Assembly: GCA_963691655.1 (NCBI GenBank)
Contig: OY829327.1
Span: 87,184,019 to 87,248,018 of the forward strand
DNA: 64,000 nucleotides
Direction: 5' to 3'
Origin: Toxonevra muliebris
Taxonomy: Eukaryota; Arthropoda; Insecta; Diptera; Pallopteridae
Shown here: piece by piece, positions 25,404 through 36,818 of the stretch
How positions within the stretch are numbered: the stretch's first letter is position 1
Layout: every line of letters starts with the position of its first letter
The notes under the pieces: model-generated
What the model saw: the letters and a program-made list of their open reading frames with translations, nothing else
The model's database searches: none
What the model was told of the DNA's origin: nothing
Made by a program: the position numbers and the translations under genes

Positions 25404-26056
25404 TATACATATGTAATTATATACATATATATTACATTTTTATTTATTTTTTATAAAACAAATGCAAAAAATAAACACACACTTTTCGTGAAATTCCACA
25501 ACCACTTTACTTCGCTGTTGCGTAAAAACTAACTCGCTTCGTTTCTCGCTCAGTCAATCATTCGTAGCGTCTCGCTGAACGATACTAGTTTTTATTACTC
25601 GATAGAAAACTTCATTTGTTGTTCGCATGGTTGTTTTGCAATTACCGGTTGAAATGGTGCACTTGCACGCACTTTTTAAGCACTTAATTTTCAAGCACTT
25701 GTCTGAAAAACCGCTGGGTACATACATACATACAAATTATTGTCCAAATCTATGTATTTTCCTTATGCAATCATATCCCGTTCGTCCAATCTCAATGAAA
25801 TTTGGTGTAGAGATGCATTTGTGAGTATGTCAAGTTGTGGGCTATAAAATACGATCGTATCTCAAAGTGGGCGTGGCATTTTTGCAAAAGTCCAATATCT
25901 TCGAATATCATATCGAGCTAAATTAATAAAATTTGAAATGAAGACTTACTTGTTTCACACCGAACTAATTCTCAATTAAGGGCCTACTCATGGGCGTATC
26001 AAAATTAAGGTGAAAGGTTGTGGCGAGGTATGGGACTGTGCAATCTTACGTAGGAG

Positions 26057-26309
26057 CAATAGCGGATCTAAACGGCGTAGGAAAGGGGAAAGGATTCGGG
26101 GTTAAATACCCCTGACCAGCCTCCCAAGTTCCTCTAACCTCCCCCCAACTCCACCCTAACCCCCCCCCCCCCCAACGCCGCCCTAATTCCCCTCTTCCTT
26201 ACTGATAAGAATTTCATATATTTAATCGTTGGCCACAAATAATAAAAAAAAAAGTAAAAGGGATGAACAAATGTTAACCCTCTTAGGGTAAATCTCTGGA
26301 TCCGCTAGG
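26057..26309. mobile_element. hAT-like MITE of the TAGCGGA family
   Basis: CAATAGCGGATCTA at the left and TGGATCCGCTAGG at the right are inverted, enclosing C-rich tracts and a segment similar to 6325-6510. No target-site duplication is convincing. Non-coding. Confidence 0.45.
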
Positions 26310-26973
26310 CGGTGGCCACGCCCATATGCTGATGAACAATGAAATATATAAAAATAATTTCTTTGAATCATTCTAAGCAATTTCTGAATTAAAATTTATA
26401 AGTATATTGACAAAAATTAGAATGTAGTTTGTAATAAAAAAAATACTAATCATTTAACACAAACGAGTTTTTAAAAATATATTTCAAATAGAATTTGACT
26501 AAAAATTACTAGTTAGTTTCAAAAATGGTATAACTCTAAGAAACGCTACTAATTTCAATTAATATTTCAATAAAAAAAAAAATATTTTTCAATTTAAAAT
26601 GCAAAATTTTTGACTAAAATTCAAAATATCATTTATTTTATCTAAACTTGGAACTGAAATTCCGCAAAAACTCTCTAAACAAAAAGTCGATCCGAATTAC
26701 CTCTAAACATTACTTATTATATCTAAATCACAACTAAAAAACTTTCATTAATTAAAACTATATAGTTTTTCTAATTTTGTAATTATGCAAACACCTCATT
26801 TGCTGGTAATTCGGATCATCGATCCGAATTATATGGAAGTAGAAAAACGCATGCTGGCAATTCGGATCGATTTTAAAAGTCAATTTTTTTCTTAGTATGT
26901 TTTCTAAAATAGTGCTTATTTTTACCAAACTATAGTAGAATGTTTAGTGAACAAAACCCTATATAAATTATAT

Positions 26974-27727
26974 CAAGGCCGTATTTACGGGGGAGGTTTT
27001 GGGGGTAGTAACCCCCCCCTCCCACCCCCCGAAATGTGAAACTTTTTTCTAATTTTTGATATTGATTGCCAGTGGATGGAAAAAAGTCAAAATAAAATTA
27101 TTGAATGATTTTTAAATATTTTTTACTTCAATCGGTTTCTTTCTAAAAAGTCAAATATAAAAAAAAATTTGAAAAATAAATTTGAATTGAAATCGTACGA
27201 AGTTTGTAGCACGTCATGACTAAAAACGGTATTTTCAGGGGTTTCAACCCCATTTTTTCTAAAACGTGACATGATTCGTCTTCAGCATGAAAAATTCATT
27301 CGCAAACACTAGGAACCATATTGTTCATCAAACCCATGCAGAGAAGTGTTATTGAAGCAGCTTAAAATTTCTTAATCTTAAAATATAATTAATCCTTTAA
27401 CCCATTGTTGCCCAGAGCACCTCGACTCGGAAGATCTCTTTCGATGCTGTGACTGCACGAATTTAAGGAATATACGCCAACCTCATCCGGGCTCCTCATC
27501 ATTGATAATGGCCCAAATTCCCACTGATAATCATTTGGAAAAAATTAGTCTCTGAATATTTTTGGCACTTTTAATAATTTTTTTGACATTTGACATTATC
27601 AGTAATGGCATGTCAATGAGTTATCGAAATTATGTCTTGCACGATAAAAAATGTACTGGAATCCACATTGGATAATATTTATTTGAAAAAATTTAAATTT
27701 ATTATTCTGTGAATTTTTGTGTCATTT
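26974..27727 (-). mobile_element. hAT-type non-autonomous element, copy 2, truncated
   Basis: It starts CAAGGCCGTATTTACGG, equal to the right end of the element at 12280-13350, so this copy is inverted relative to that one. The interior aligns with copy 1 as far as GTGTCATTTCGGCC, where it is joined to the truncated Tc1-type relic at 27728. The other terminus is missing. Confidence 0.8.
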
Positions 27728-28329
27728 CGGCCAATTTTCAACAGTTGCCACTACTGGTTTAACAGAAAAAATTCGTAAACGAATCAAGCGAAATCCAAGG
27801 CGCTCAATGAGAAAAATCGCTAAGGAAGTGGGAGTAAACCGTGAAACAGTGCGAATCATTGCAAAATCAAAGCTTAATCTTAAGCCGTACAAGCTCCGAA
27901 AAGCTCAAGATCTGACACAAAAAAAGAAAGATTTGCGACTGCAAAGATGCAAGGCGTTGCTACGCTCCTCATAACTTCTCAAGAATGGCCACCATACTCC
28001 CCAGACTTGAATCCAATGGACTACTCTATTTGGAGTATTTTAGAGAGTAAGGCTTGTGCATCTCAACACCACAGTCTGGAGTTGCTGACAAATTCATTAG
28101 AGGAAGCCTGGACTGAAATTGATCAGAAAGTCCTGCGTTGAACAGTCCTACGATTTCCGGATCGATTGAAGGCATGTGTGCAGGCTAAAGGAGGTTATAT
28201 TGAATGAGGTGGGGTTCAAATGAATGCTTATATATTCAGCAATGTTAACACTTAATTGTACTTAATGGAAGTACCTAATTTTGAAAATAACTGCTGAAAT
28301 GTGTGCGTCACTTTACGATTGTCACCTTG
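27728..28329 (+). mobile_element. Truncated Tc1/mariner element (same family as 8195-9462)
   Basis: The 3' end GTCACTTTACGATTGTCACC and the following bases match the terminus of 8195-9462 and are followed by TA at 28330-28331. The 5' terminus is lost at the junction with the hAT-type element, and the catalytic centre of the gene is deleted. Confidence 0.85.
27730..28206 (+). pseudogene. Tc1/mariner transposase fragment
   Basis: Two blocks remain. The first (27730-27970) holds the second helix-turn-helix and basic linker, through LRLQRCKALLRSS. It then jumps by internal deletion to QEWPPYSPDLNPMDYSIW (from about 27981) and the C-terminal region ending ACVQAKGGYIE with a stop at 28204-28206. 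A TGA at 28139-28141 breaks the second block. The first and second catalytic Asp blocks are missing. Its residues are nearly identical to 8317-9307, so both came from one family. Confidence 0.85.
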
Positions 28330-28429
28330 TATACATCGATCCATCGGTGATTCCATAATTTATTGAGTAAAGCGTTTCTTATTACATGTTCGTTTTAAGC
28401 TTTATTATCTTTAAAATCTTTTTAGTTCG

Positions 28430-28720
28430 ATTCGTTGCTTTCTGGCCTTTATTCGCTAGTGGAAAGCTTCTGGTTTTTGGCTTCTAGCTGTTAATTTCTA
28501 ATCTTTAGTTTCTGGTCTTTGGATTTTGGTCTATGATTTCTGGTTTTTAGATTCTGGCCTTTAAAGTAGTTAGTTTTCGATTTGAAGTCGCTGGCTGCTG
28601 GAATTTTATTTCTAGTTTTTGGCTCTGGTCTGTAGTTATTTGTTTTTTGTCTGCGGTCAGAAACCAAATTCTTTAGTCCTTCTAGTTGTTGGCTACTGGT
28701 TTTTGATTGGTTATCTTTTT
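28430..28720. repeat. Degenerate tandem tract of TTTCTGGTTTTTGG-like units
   Basis: Irregular copies of a 10-16 bp unit (TTTCTGGTYTTTGG, TTCTGGTTTTTAGA, TTGGCTTCTAG) run across about 290 bp. The units are strongly diverged. No coding or RNA function is suggested. Confidence 0.55.
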
Positions 28721-29294
28721 AAATTATCAGTCTTCATATATGTATGCATTTCAAAAATTTGGATTTATTCTCTTCCGAAAATGTAAGTAAATGCCAGTGA
28801 AATATTGTATTTTTGAGCCTCGTTAGTTGTCATGTTGAAGTAGCAATAACAATTTCTGGATGATTAAATTACAATCACCTAGCTTGATTTTCTCTTTTTT
28901 CTCAAATAAAAAACCGAACAAAAAAAAACGAAATAATTATGAAACAATAAGCCAAATTAGCATTTTCAAAATGAAAAAAAAAAAAACAAAAACAAAGTTG
29001 TTACACTGCGACAAACACGTTATCAGACAAGACTTTGCTGCCTTATGCTAATAAGAAGAAGCAAATCCACGAAATGCCTCTAAAAAAAATTGCCATAAAG
29101 AAAATTTAAGCACAAAAAAGGCAATTGAATCTCAGTGCAAAGCGGAACAAAAATAATAAGTATTTATTAAGGATTTTGTGAGTTTTTGAAGGATTTGCAA
29201 TATATTTTTTTTGTCAAAGTAAGAAACGATAAATTACAATTTACAGTAATAAAATTTGAAAAAGTTTTACAAAGTATCCTTTTCTTTTTCACAG

Positions 29295-29579
29295 TTGCTC
29301 TCACTTCATACAAAGGATCACAATCAAGTTTTGAATTGACACCTATACTATCGGTGGGCATCTTTGTTGGTGTCCTCGTTGCATTGGTTTGCATTGGCAT
29401 TGGTACGATTGCCGCTTTGAAGTTGCGCTCACACAAGCAGCAACAAAAATATCAACATCCAAATCAGAAATTCTCACGTCCAGGCAATTTACAAATTAAG
29501 GATAAAATTTCTTTGCCATTAAGTCATTCAGAGGAGATGTACGATGAGAAAAATCCAGATGTAGTGCCATACAATGAAG
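29295..29579 (+). CDS. Sidestep-family receptor, exon C (transmembrane segment)
   Basis: Acceptor TTTTTCACAG ends at 29294; the donor is G|GTGAGT at 29579/29580, phase 1 on both sides. It encodes the juxtamembrane stretch ALTSYKGSQSSFELTP, a single hydrophobic helix beginning ILSVGIFVGVLVALVCIG (about residues 146-170 of the partial protein), and a basic stop-transfer KLRSHK. The first cytoplasmic residues include YDEKNPDVVPYNE, where the final codon is completed by exon D. Orientation is type I: Ig/FN3 outside, tail inside. Confidence 0.92.
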
Positions 29580-30191
29580 GTGAGTGTAAGAGGGAAGGGA
29601 CTGAATGAATGCTACTTGAAGGGGAGATAGAGATTTGAAGGAGCAATAAGTGAAAGGATACAAAATTTATAGTCGGAGATGGCAAGGCAAATGCTGCTGC
29701 ATTTATCAGCAACGTTGAAATTTTATTGCTGCATTTTTATTTAAAGCTGAGGGGTTACAAATTTATATGAAAGCAAAGATTTTGTGCAAGAGATACAAAA
29801 GCTTAAGATTGGAGCGTGAAAATTTGCATTTCTGTGTAATAGTTGAAAATGGGCGTGCTGTAAAAGTAAAGGCTAAAAAAGAAGCATTTTCAGTCAAGTG
29901 TACTAAACAAGAAGTAACTACTTGAGGCGAAGGCAAGGGCGATGGTTGAGGAAAGGAGCTTCAGATAAGAGAAACAAAAGTTTTTATCGAAAATTGAATA
30001 AATTTGAAGGAAATGATTTCGACTCGTTTCTGTCTTTGTAAACGTATCGACATACACCCTAAATTGCCATAATTTTAAACTAACTTCCACTCTTCTTTTT
30101 CTTTTCTTGTAACTTTTTATTTTCCTTTCCAACCAACAACCTACAATTTACTTCGCTTTTTGAATTATTTTCCTGCTATTGCTGCAAAAAG
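29580..30191 (+). other. Intron 3 of the sidestep-family gene (612 bp)
   Basis: Donor GTGAGT at 29580; acceptor GCAAAAAG ending 30191, phase 1. The acceptor's polypyrimidine tract is weak and lies about 15-30 bases upstream. No repeats of note. Confidence 0.75.
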
Positions 30192-30319
30192 TCGATGGTG
30201 AATATAAACAAAAATCAGCAACACAAACACCATCAGGACATCTTTCGACGACAAGTGAAGCGGAAATTAGCTGTAAGCCGCCAACGGACGACGGACGTGG
30301 AATGTATCAGAGCAGTAAG
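30192..30319 (+). CDS. Sidestep-family receptor, exon D (cytoplasmic)
   Basis: Begins by completing the Val codon from exon C and reads DGEYKQKSATQTPSGHLSTT then SEAEISCKPPTDDGRGMYQSSK. It ends exactly at a codon boundary before the consensus donor GTAAGT (phase 0). It is a 128-nt exon giving a hydrophilic Ser/Thr-rich tail segment. The acceptor choice at 30190-30191 is set by frame: it is the only nearby AG that keeps exons C to E in one frame. Confidence 0.85.
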
Positions 30320-31080
30320 GTAAGTCTTAAAGCGATTTTTTATTTTTGGGGAGAGAATGAAATCTGTGCGAAGGAAGGGGGCGAAAAAGAAATTTAAACA
30401 AAGTTCGTCCTTTTGTTACGCGCGTAATTGTGGCAGAGGTAGCAATAGTAACAGCAATTGCAGCAAGAAGAGCACAAGGGATAGGATGCCGTAGCTGTTA
30501 CTGCTACTTGAATACAGTATGTCGATAACGGAGATGATGATGCTGCCAATGCTTCTGCTGCTACTACTGACGCTGCAGACTCGCTATTTTGTTGTAGAAG
30601 AGACAATTCACCAAAAAGTTTTAATTACTTTGTTTTACAATGAAATTGAATGTTTAATAACTTAGCGGAATTATTTTGCATTAATTGCGCAAAGTTTTTG
30701 GCTTTTCTTATTTCTTTTTGTCGTGTCGAATTTTCGACAAAAACTTTTCCGTTTTCTTTGGTTTTTATATGCGAAGGTGAAAAAACGAAGAATTTTAATT
30801 GCGAAAAGTTAAAGACAACTTAAAAGCAAATGGAAAATGTCGAGAGTTTACAAAATAAAATGTAAATGCACAGCAAATATTTCGTTTAGTGGAAAATTAT
30901 ACACTTAAAATTTTGTTGAGAAGTACGTAATTGTGATTTTGGAGCATATTGAAGGAGAGTAGTGAATGAGAATGATCTAAAGAGGTTTTTTACGAGCTCT
31001 CTCATCATTGTCAGACTTCTGGAGAAAAATGTATACGCATGGTATGAAGAATTAATGAAAGGAGAGCAGAAAGAGAGATA

Positions 31081-32344
31081 AAGCGCGGTTCACGCAAAAT
31101 TGGCACGCAGGAAAGTTGCTGTATCTTTTTAACCAGAACACTCAGAATAACAAATAATACATTAAATGATAAGTTTAATATTGTGTTTTAATACTATAAT
31201 ATTAAAAGATTTAAATTTCTTTGTTGTGCGAAAAGTTCCGGGTATTCCTTTTAATGGAACCCATCAACCTTTAAACATCCGCTCTGGATACTTTTGCGGC
31301 TATTTGGTTCCATTTTAGAGTAACATTGAATTCACATTTTTGACAATACCTGCATTTTTCTTCAACTTGTATTTTGTGATAGCCCAGTATTTTTCGATCG
31401 ACCGAAGCTGGGGGCAATTGGGTGGATTCATATATTTGGGCACTACATCTACTTTATTTGTCTGATACCAATCCATGGCTAAATCAGGCCAAAACTTTAC
31501 TGGCGAATAGTGGTGACGAACAAATGGCAATAGTCGTTTCGAAAAGCATCCATTGATTAAAATATCAGACGTCATAGAAGAGGATGTCACAAATGCCCTG
31601 GATTTGAGACCACAGCTGCAAATAGCATGCCACACTATTGCTTTCTTTGCAAATTTATCCATTTTTATGTACTTGAATTTTGAGGGTACATTACCACGAT
31701 TCGTTGCCATATAAAACTTTTGACCTGGAAGCTGTTTAAGATCAAATTTTACGTATGATTCGTCATCCACAATAATGCATCCATTGGATTTGGTCAAAAC
31801 ATTATCATAAAGAAGACGAGCACGTTTTCTGTCTGTTCTATTTGGATATTTTATAGCACGATAGCACTTTAGCCCAGCTTTTATGCGTATTCGTCTAGCA
31901 GTACTTTTGCTGGTATTGAATTTTTTGGCAAGATCGCTATCCGATAGTCCAGGATTGCTTTTGATGGACCTCAAGATCTTTGCCTTTAATTTTGTGTTGG
32001 TGGTTCCCGTTTTGTTCACAACTTTTTTAGCTCTTTCAACACTAAGAGTTTCTTTATATCGTTTTATAACTCTACATACCGTTCTTTTGGAGATATTTAA
32101 CACTTTCGCAATCTTTGAACCAGACCACGACGGATTTTCAATAAATTTGTTCACAATCAATTTTCTATTTGCAGCTTCCATTGTGCACACAATCACCAAC
32201 TTGCGATCAATTAATATGAAAAATTTATCAACTAACGGTAACGGTATTGTAATTGTAAGTCCCAGTTAAAAATTTGTTGTTCCTATGACTAGGGGCGACG
32301 TGGTGACCACAACAAAGCGTACCAATTTGGAGTGAACCGCGCTT
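31081..32344 (-). mobile_element. Tc1-type element, AAGCGCGGTTCAC ends
   Basis: AAGCGCGGTTCAC at 31081 is mirrored by GTGAACCGCGCTT ending at 32344, with TA on each side (31079-31080 and 32345-32346). At 1264 bp it is of full-element size and holds a long open frame on the minus strand. Of the copies in this window it has the longest uninterrupted transposase reading frame. Confidence 0.9.
31315..32181 (-). CDS. Tc1-type DDE transposase, open but probably defective
   Basis: The likely start is Met at 32181 (MEAANRKLIVNKFIENPSWS); the frame stays open to the stop at 31315-31317, about 288 residues. In order it shows a helix-turn-helix (KIAKVLNISKRTVCRVIKRY), a second one (DLAKKFNTSKSTARRIRI), and IIVDDESYVKFDL with the first catalytic Asp. 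Then come FWPDLA with the second and CPQLRSIEKYW with a terminal Glu. Compared with the related protein at 39557-41577, eight residues after WPDLA (including a conserved His) are missing in frame and the C terminus is short. It is therefore probably inactive although uninterrupted. Confidence 0.85.
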   Translation of the reverse strand: MEAANRKLIVNKFIENPSWSGSKIAKVLNISKRTVCRVIKRYKETLSVERAKKVVNKTGTTNTKLKAKILRSIKSNPGLSDSDLAKKFNTSKSTARRIRIKAGLKCYRAIKYPNRTDRKRARLLYDNVLTKSNGCIIVDDESYVKFDLKQLPGQKFYMATNRGNVPSKFKYIKMDKFAKKAIVWHAICSCGLKSRAFVTSSSMTSDILINGCFSKRLLPFVRHHYSPVKFWPDLAMDWYQTNKVDVVPKYMNPPNCPQLRSIEKYWAITKYKLKKNAGIVKNVNSMLL

Positions 32345-32999
32345 TAGTAACTATGAAAACATTCCATCCAAATTTGTTCACAGAGGGCATTGTGGACCAC
32401 ATTTTCATTTTGTCTCGCAAAAAAAAATAACTTTATATGAAAATTTCAAAGCTTGAATTTGCATTACGAGAAATAACCTATCTTTGGGTAGCAGTAGTTT
32501 GATCAAATTGTATTAAATTATACAAGCGCAAAAATGGTGTTTCTGCGATTTTGAAAAATCTCGGTGAAATACGAATCACTTTGTGAATCGATTGAAAATA
32601 AAAAAAAAGGTGGTAAAAAAACTTTGTTTTTGTTTCAAAATGGCAAAAGATTCATTATTAAAGAGGAGCAAAGTGAAATGAAGTGAAAGTTGGCAATGAA
32701 AATGAGCCCGAAATGCAATGTTCGCAAGCCCAGTGACTTACAGTCAGAGTGAACCGCTCGATTGCATACTTGATGGCTTATTTGCTCCATACATTTTGCT
32801 AAAGTATTTTAGATTTTCCTTGCGATAGCAGAATATGAAAGTAGGGTGCTAAAAGCCAAACAGAATGAAAAAAAAATTTTAAATTTGCGAAAACTGGAGG
32901 ACCTTCAACGCCTGCTTTGTTTTTTGCAATTTTTTTGGCGACATTTTTCGAAGGTGAACTTGATTGTACTCGACATGGGTTCACTAAAAGTTAATTTAC

Positions 33000-33361
33000 T
33001 TGTTCAAATATAACTTGACAGCAGACTAAAAGATTGAAAGCAGACTGGCAGCAGACAGACAAACTGACAGCAGACAGATAAAATGACAGCAGGCAGTAGA
33101 ATGACAGCAGAATAACAGAAGACTGACTGACTCTCACAAGACTGACAGAAAACTGAGAGAAGGCTGATAGCAGACTGATAGACTCATACCAGACAGAGAG
33201 CAGACTGACAAACTGACAGCAGATGGATAAACTCACAGTAGATGGACAAACTGATAGCAGATTAACCGCAGACTAACAGGTTGACAGCAGACTAACAGAT
33301 TGAAAGCAGACTGGCAGCAGACTAACAGTAGACTAACAGATTGACAGCAGACTGGCAGCAT
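33000..33361. repeat. Degenerate minisatellite, ACTGACAGCAGACAGA-like unit
   Basis: About 360 bp of variable 14-17 bp units built from TGACAGCAGACNGA, with GACTGGCAGCAGAC and AGACTAACAG variants. Open frames across it in either direction are by-products of the repeat. Confidence 0.85.
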
Positions 33362-33588
33362 TAAAAATGTTTGCATTTTTAATAAGCTAAATTGAATTAC
33401 CTACAATTCTACCTACTTTAATTTAAAAAAATTACCGCTAAAACTTCAAAATCTCAACGGATGAATTTGAAAATCGGTAAAAAAAAAGTGCCAAATGGCC
33501 ACTTTAAGCGCTACGGGTGGCTTTCTGTTCAGTTGTATCAAAAAACTGGGTACGCCATTCCCTTAAATGGCCTATTTTAAATAGGAGT

Positions 33589-34396
33589 AGTGTTGATTCG
33601 ATACCCACATTGTATCGATACTTTTACTCGTTACTTGTATCGAATAAAAGTATCGATGCCACCGAAAATATCGGAAAAAAGTATCGAATATGTACTTGTA
33701 TCGAATACTCCTTTAAAGAGACAAATTACACTTCTTTTTTTGTTTAAATGGCTCTCGAGGAACAGATTCAGGCCAGAACGGCAAATTGTGATACCACATG
33801 GTTGAACCTACAGTTTACACTACTCAACACGAGTTTTTCGCCAATACATCATGGTTTTGAGATATTTCCACTGGAAACACCTCAATCATATAGAAATCAC
33901 GTTAACTTAAGATTATGATATTTATAATGTTTAAAAGGAAATCGCTAGAAAATTTGTAATAGAAGAAAAACTAATCAACAGTATATAGCTTGTTAAAAAT
34001 ATTTTATTTTAATGAAAAGTTTTCAGTAAACATGCCATGCATGCAATATTTTCTAGAACTTCAATACTATACTGCAATATTTTCATACATTGGAATATTT
34101 CAATATGAATTGAAATATTTTGAATATGCATATTGAATAATTCTGCAGTAGTATTTTGGAATATATTATTAATTGCTGCAAAATATTGCAATACGACTCA
34201 CTATCTTAAATATTGCATAGCAATATTTCAGTTTTATAAACCAATGTTTTCCAAAAGTATCGAGTATCCGATACTGACCCTTTTTTTGTCGACACCAAGT
34301 AAAATACTTATGTTATAGCATCGAGTAAAAAAATTACTTGAATCGAATGAAAAGTATCGAGTATTTACTCATATTTACTTGTATCGAATCATCACT
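33589..34396. mobile_element. TIR element with a perfect 10-bp TSD (Mutator-like size)
   Basis: AGTGTTGATTCGATAC at 33589 is mirrored by GTATCGAATCATCACT ending at 34396. Identical 10-mers AAATAGGAGT flank it (33579-33588 and 34397-34406). TSDs of 9-11 bp suggest a Mutator-like element, though an 8-bp superfamily with chance extension is possible. The interior is rich in GTATCGA repeats near the ends and in CAATATT motifs in the centre, and is non-coding. Confidence 0.72.
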
Positions 34397-34767
34397 AAAT
34401 AGGAGTAGACATCTGAAATTCCTTTATGTGCAAGATAAATGTTTTTTCCATACAAGTTCCCAAACCCATTGTAAAACATCCATTTAAATCACGCTTTTCG
34501 GAGTAGCGCAATCAGTTTTCGCAAATTTAAACTTTTTTTTCATTTTCTTTGGTTTTCAGCACCCTATTTTCATATTCTGCTGACGCAAGGAAGATCTGAA
34601 ATACTTTAGCAAAATAAGCCATCTATTGCACACGTTGCAATGGATGGTATCTTGGTGGTTCACCCTTTTTGACATATTGGCGAAAAACTAATGGTGTGTA
34701 GAAATTTTACATGAAAAATCACTCATGGTCCGTAATTCCTCAAATATTCTTTTTTACAATAAGGCAG

Positions 34768-36352
34768 CATATCGATGGTCATACGTTGAACCCTCGTAAG
34801 CAGCGTGGCCGTTATGAGACTAAAGTTGCAATTTGCAACCTTTTTGATTGCTTGGAGACTTTGACACGACTTTTTGAAAATATCCAAAAATTGAGAATTT
34901 TTTTTAAAGTCCTCGCAAATTCGGAGACTTTTTTTGAAAAAAGTGTGATATTCACATGAAATTATACGAAAAATCCATTGCCATTAACTTGAAAGTTCGC
35001 AACAGTAATTACATGCATACTTTTTAGTTGCAACACTGTCGTTTTATAAGATTTTTTTTAGAAACTTATTGCTATTTTCAAATTTGCCACACTGACTTAG
35101 TCCCGTTTTCCACACGGCAAGTTTCCTTGTCGGCAAGTCGAATTTGTTGGCAAGAGAGGAAAGACGTGAGGAGACGAGTGCAGACTTGCTCATACCGGAC
35201 CGGCAAGTTTTCTTTTGTGCTGTTCGTTTTTTGATATTTCTTTTTATTCTTGCTTGTCATTTAAAGTTGGATGCGCATTGATTTTGTCTTTTTATTGGAA
35301 AAAATAAACATTTTTATTTGAAATTTCACTTTTCTTTATTCAATATACCGATTTCACTTTTCATTTATTTATTTTTATGTAATAAAATGTTAATAAAAAG
35401 TTTTTCACACCACGAATGGCAGAAAAAGTAAGGGCAGAACTGCCTAAGAAATATTGTTGTGTGGAAAAGCAAGTGGCAAGTTCAAGAGGGAATTGGAAAC
35501 TTGAGAACAAGAAAACTTTCCGTGTAGAAAGGGGGACTTACGGAAAATTGTTTAGCCAATTAACCCTAGAGAGGCAATCATATTTTTTACATACGTTGTA
35601 GATAACCGTCAAATTTAACTCCAATTTCTCGAAAAAATATATAGCGTACACACTATAACCTACTTTCCTAATGATATTTAGACTTTTTTCAACCAAATAA
35701 TATGCAACGTATATATTTTTAAAAATGATTTGTTTATTTTTAAGCAATTTGCAAAGAGAAATTTGAAAAAATGTGTATATGTTTTTTTTCTCAAAATGAA
35801 ACGGTAATCGGTAGAGCTAAAATATTTTGGGAATCATCATAAAATAAACCGAGACTCATTTTTGAGGTGTAAAACAACTTTTTTTTTCGTGAGGAACCTT
35901 AATGTATTAATTACTTGGGATAATTGATTTTTTTTTTTTTTTACTTTCAATACATTAATACATTTTTTGTATATGCAAACTGCTGTGAAATGAAACATTT
36001 GTTCCTTTTATTACAAAAAAACAAATGGGATGAGACTTTTTTACTCTCAGTGACACTTTTTTTTTGCAACTTTTTGAAATTTATCAACGGCCACGCTGCT
36101 CGTAAGTACTTTTTCACCACTTTTACATATAAGACAAGGCAATAACGCAATAAATCTCTATAAACAATATACATATATAATTAAGTTTCAAATAAAAAAA
36201 AAAAAATACTTCCAAAAATATTTGTTTCGTATTTAAAATGATTTAAAATCAAATTTTATATAATCTTTATGTGCATTTATTGCTTTTTTGTCCTCTCTTC
36301 CAAAAGTGGTGAAAAACTACATAGCAGAGGTCAACGTATGACCATCGATATG
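34768..36352. mobile_element. Long-inverted-repeat element, AT-rich, non-coding
   Basis: CATATCGATGGTCATACGTT at 34768 is mirrored by AACGTATGACCATCGATATG ending at 36352. A second inverted pair, AGCAGCGTGGCCGTT (34799-34813) and AACGGCCACGCTGCT (36086-36100), lies inside. The spacing differs on the two sides, so there may be two nested elements. A Harbinger-like MITE is inserted at 35100. Confidence 0.6.
35100..35537. mobile_element. Harbinger-like MITE with TTA target duplication
   Basis: GTCCCGTTTTCCACACGG at 35100 and CCGTGTAGAAAGGGGGAC ending at 35537 are inverted; TTA flanks each (35097-35099 and 35538-35540). The interior has further GGCAAGT- or AAGTTT-type palindromic repeats but no gene. 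The 3-bp TTA duplication suggests PIF/Harbinger. Confidence 0.62.
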
Positions 36353-36818
36353 GGTAACACAATGCAGACTTCGTGCAAATTTTCTTGTCTGTGCCGAAGG
36401 CTTAAGGTTTCGCGAATGTTATGAATATATTTTTACCTGAGTTGGTTTTCGAAAAATGTGTTCAAATTAATAGAAACACAAAGTGAATAAAAAGTTGTCG
36501 AAGTATTACATTTCTATTTGCTAACGATGCTAAGTAACAGTGCATGTACAAAAATCGAGTACTGAGGGGAAAATGTGCTTCACCTGAGGTGAGCAAATGA
36601 CAGTTATTTGTAGCTGTCAGCCACTACTAGGGGGAAAAATATGACGCTAGTCCACAATTCTCCGTGATCCAAAATAACCCAGTTTCACCTACACTAAGCC
36701 CGGTGGTGACCTTGAAATTCTCATCTACATTTCGTTTTTGCTACATACTATTTTTGTGCTGCTTCTGTCCTAAGGATATTTGAAAACCTCTAAATAATTT
36801 TCAATACTCCCTTTACAG

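Larger units (their letters stand above)
24492..26871. repeat. Region bounded by clustered TAATTCGGATCG motifs
   Basis: The motif TAATTCGGATCG or a one- to two-base variant occurs at about 24493, 24690, 24719 and 24744 on the + strand, at about 26689 and 26822 on the - strand, and again near 26807 and 26858 on the + strand. Clusters about 2 kb apart resemble subterminal transposase-binding repeats of a DNA transposon. The interior has no recognisable transposase and holds two smaller MITEs. Element ends were not located. Confidence 0.45.
23283..29294 (+). other. Intron 2 of the sidestep-family gene
   Basis: Donor GTAAGT at 23283, acceptor TTCACAG ending 29294, phase 1. It contains the GTAATTCGGATCG repeat region, several MITEs, a hAT-type and a Tc1-type relic and a degenerate repeat tract. 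The stretch 23283-24480 shows nothing recognisable. Confidence 0.85.
30320..36818 (+). other. Intron 4 of the sidestep-family gene
   Basis: Donor GTAAGT at 30320 and acceptor CTTTACAG ending 36818, phase 0. It carries a Tc1-type copy, a minisatellite, a Mutator-like element and a long-inverted-repeat element with a Harbinger-like guest. Stretches 30320-31078, 32347-32999 and 36353-36818 show nothing further. Confidence 0.85.

Noticed and set aside
32991..33236. 81-codon Ser/Leu/Val-rich frame
   Set aside because: Generated by the CTGTCTGCTGTC-type minisatellite; its periodicity follows the DNA repeat.
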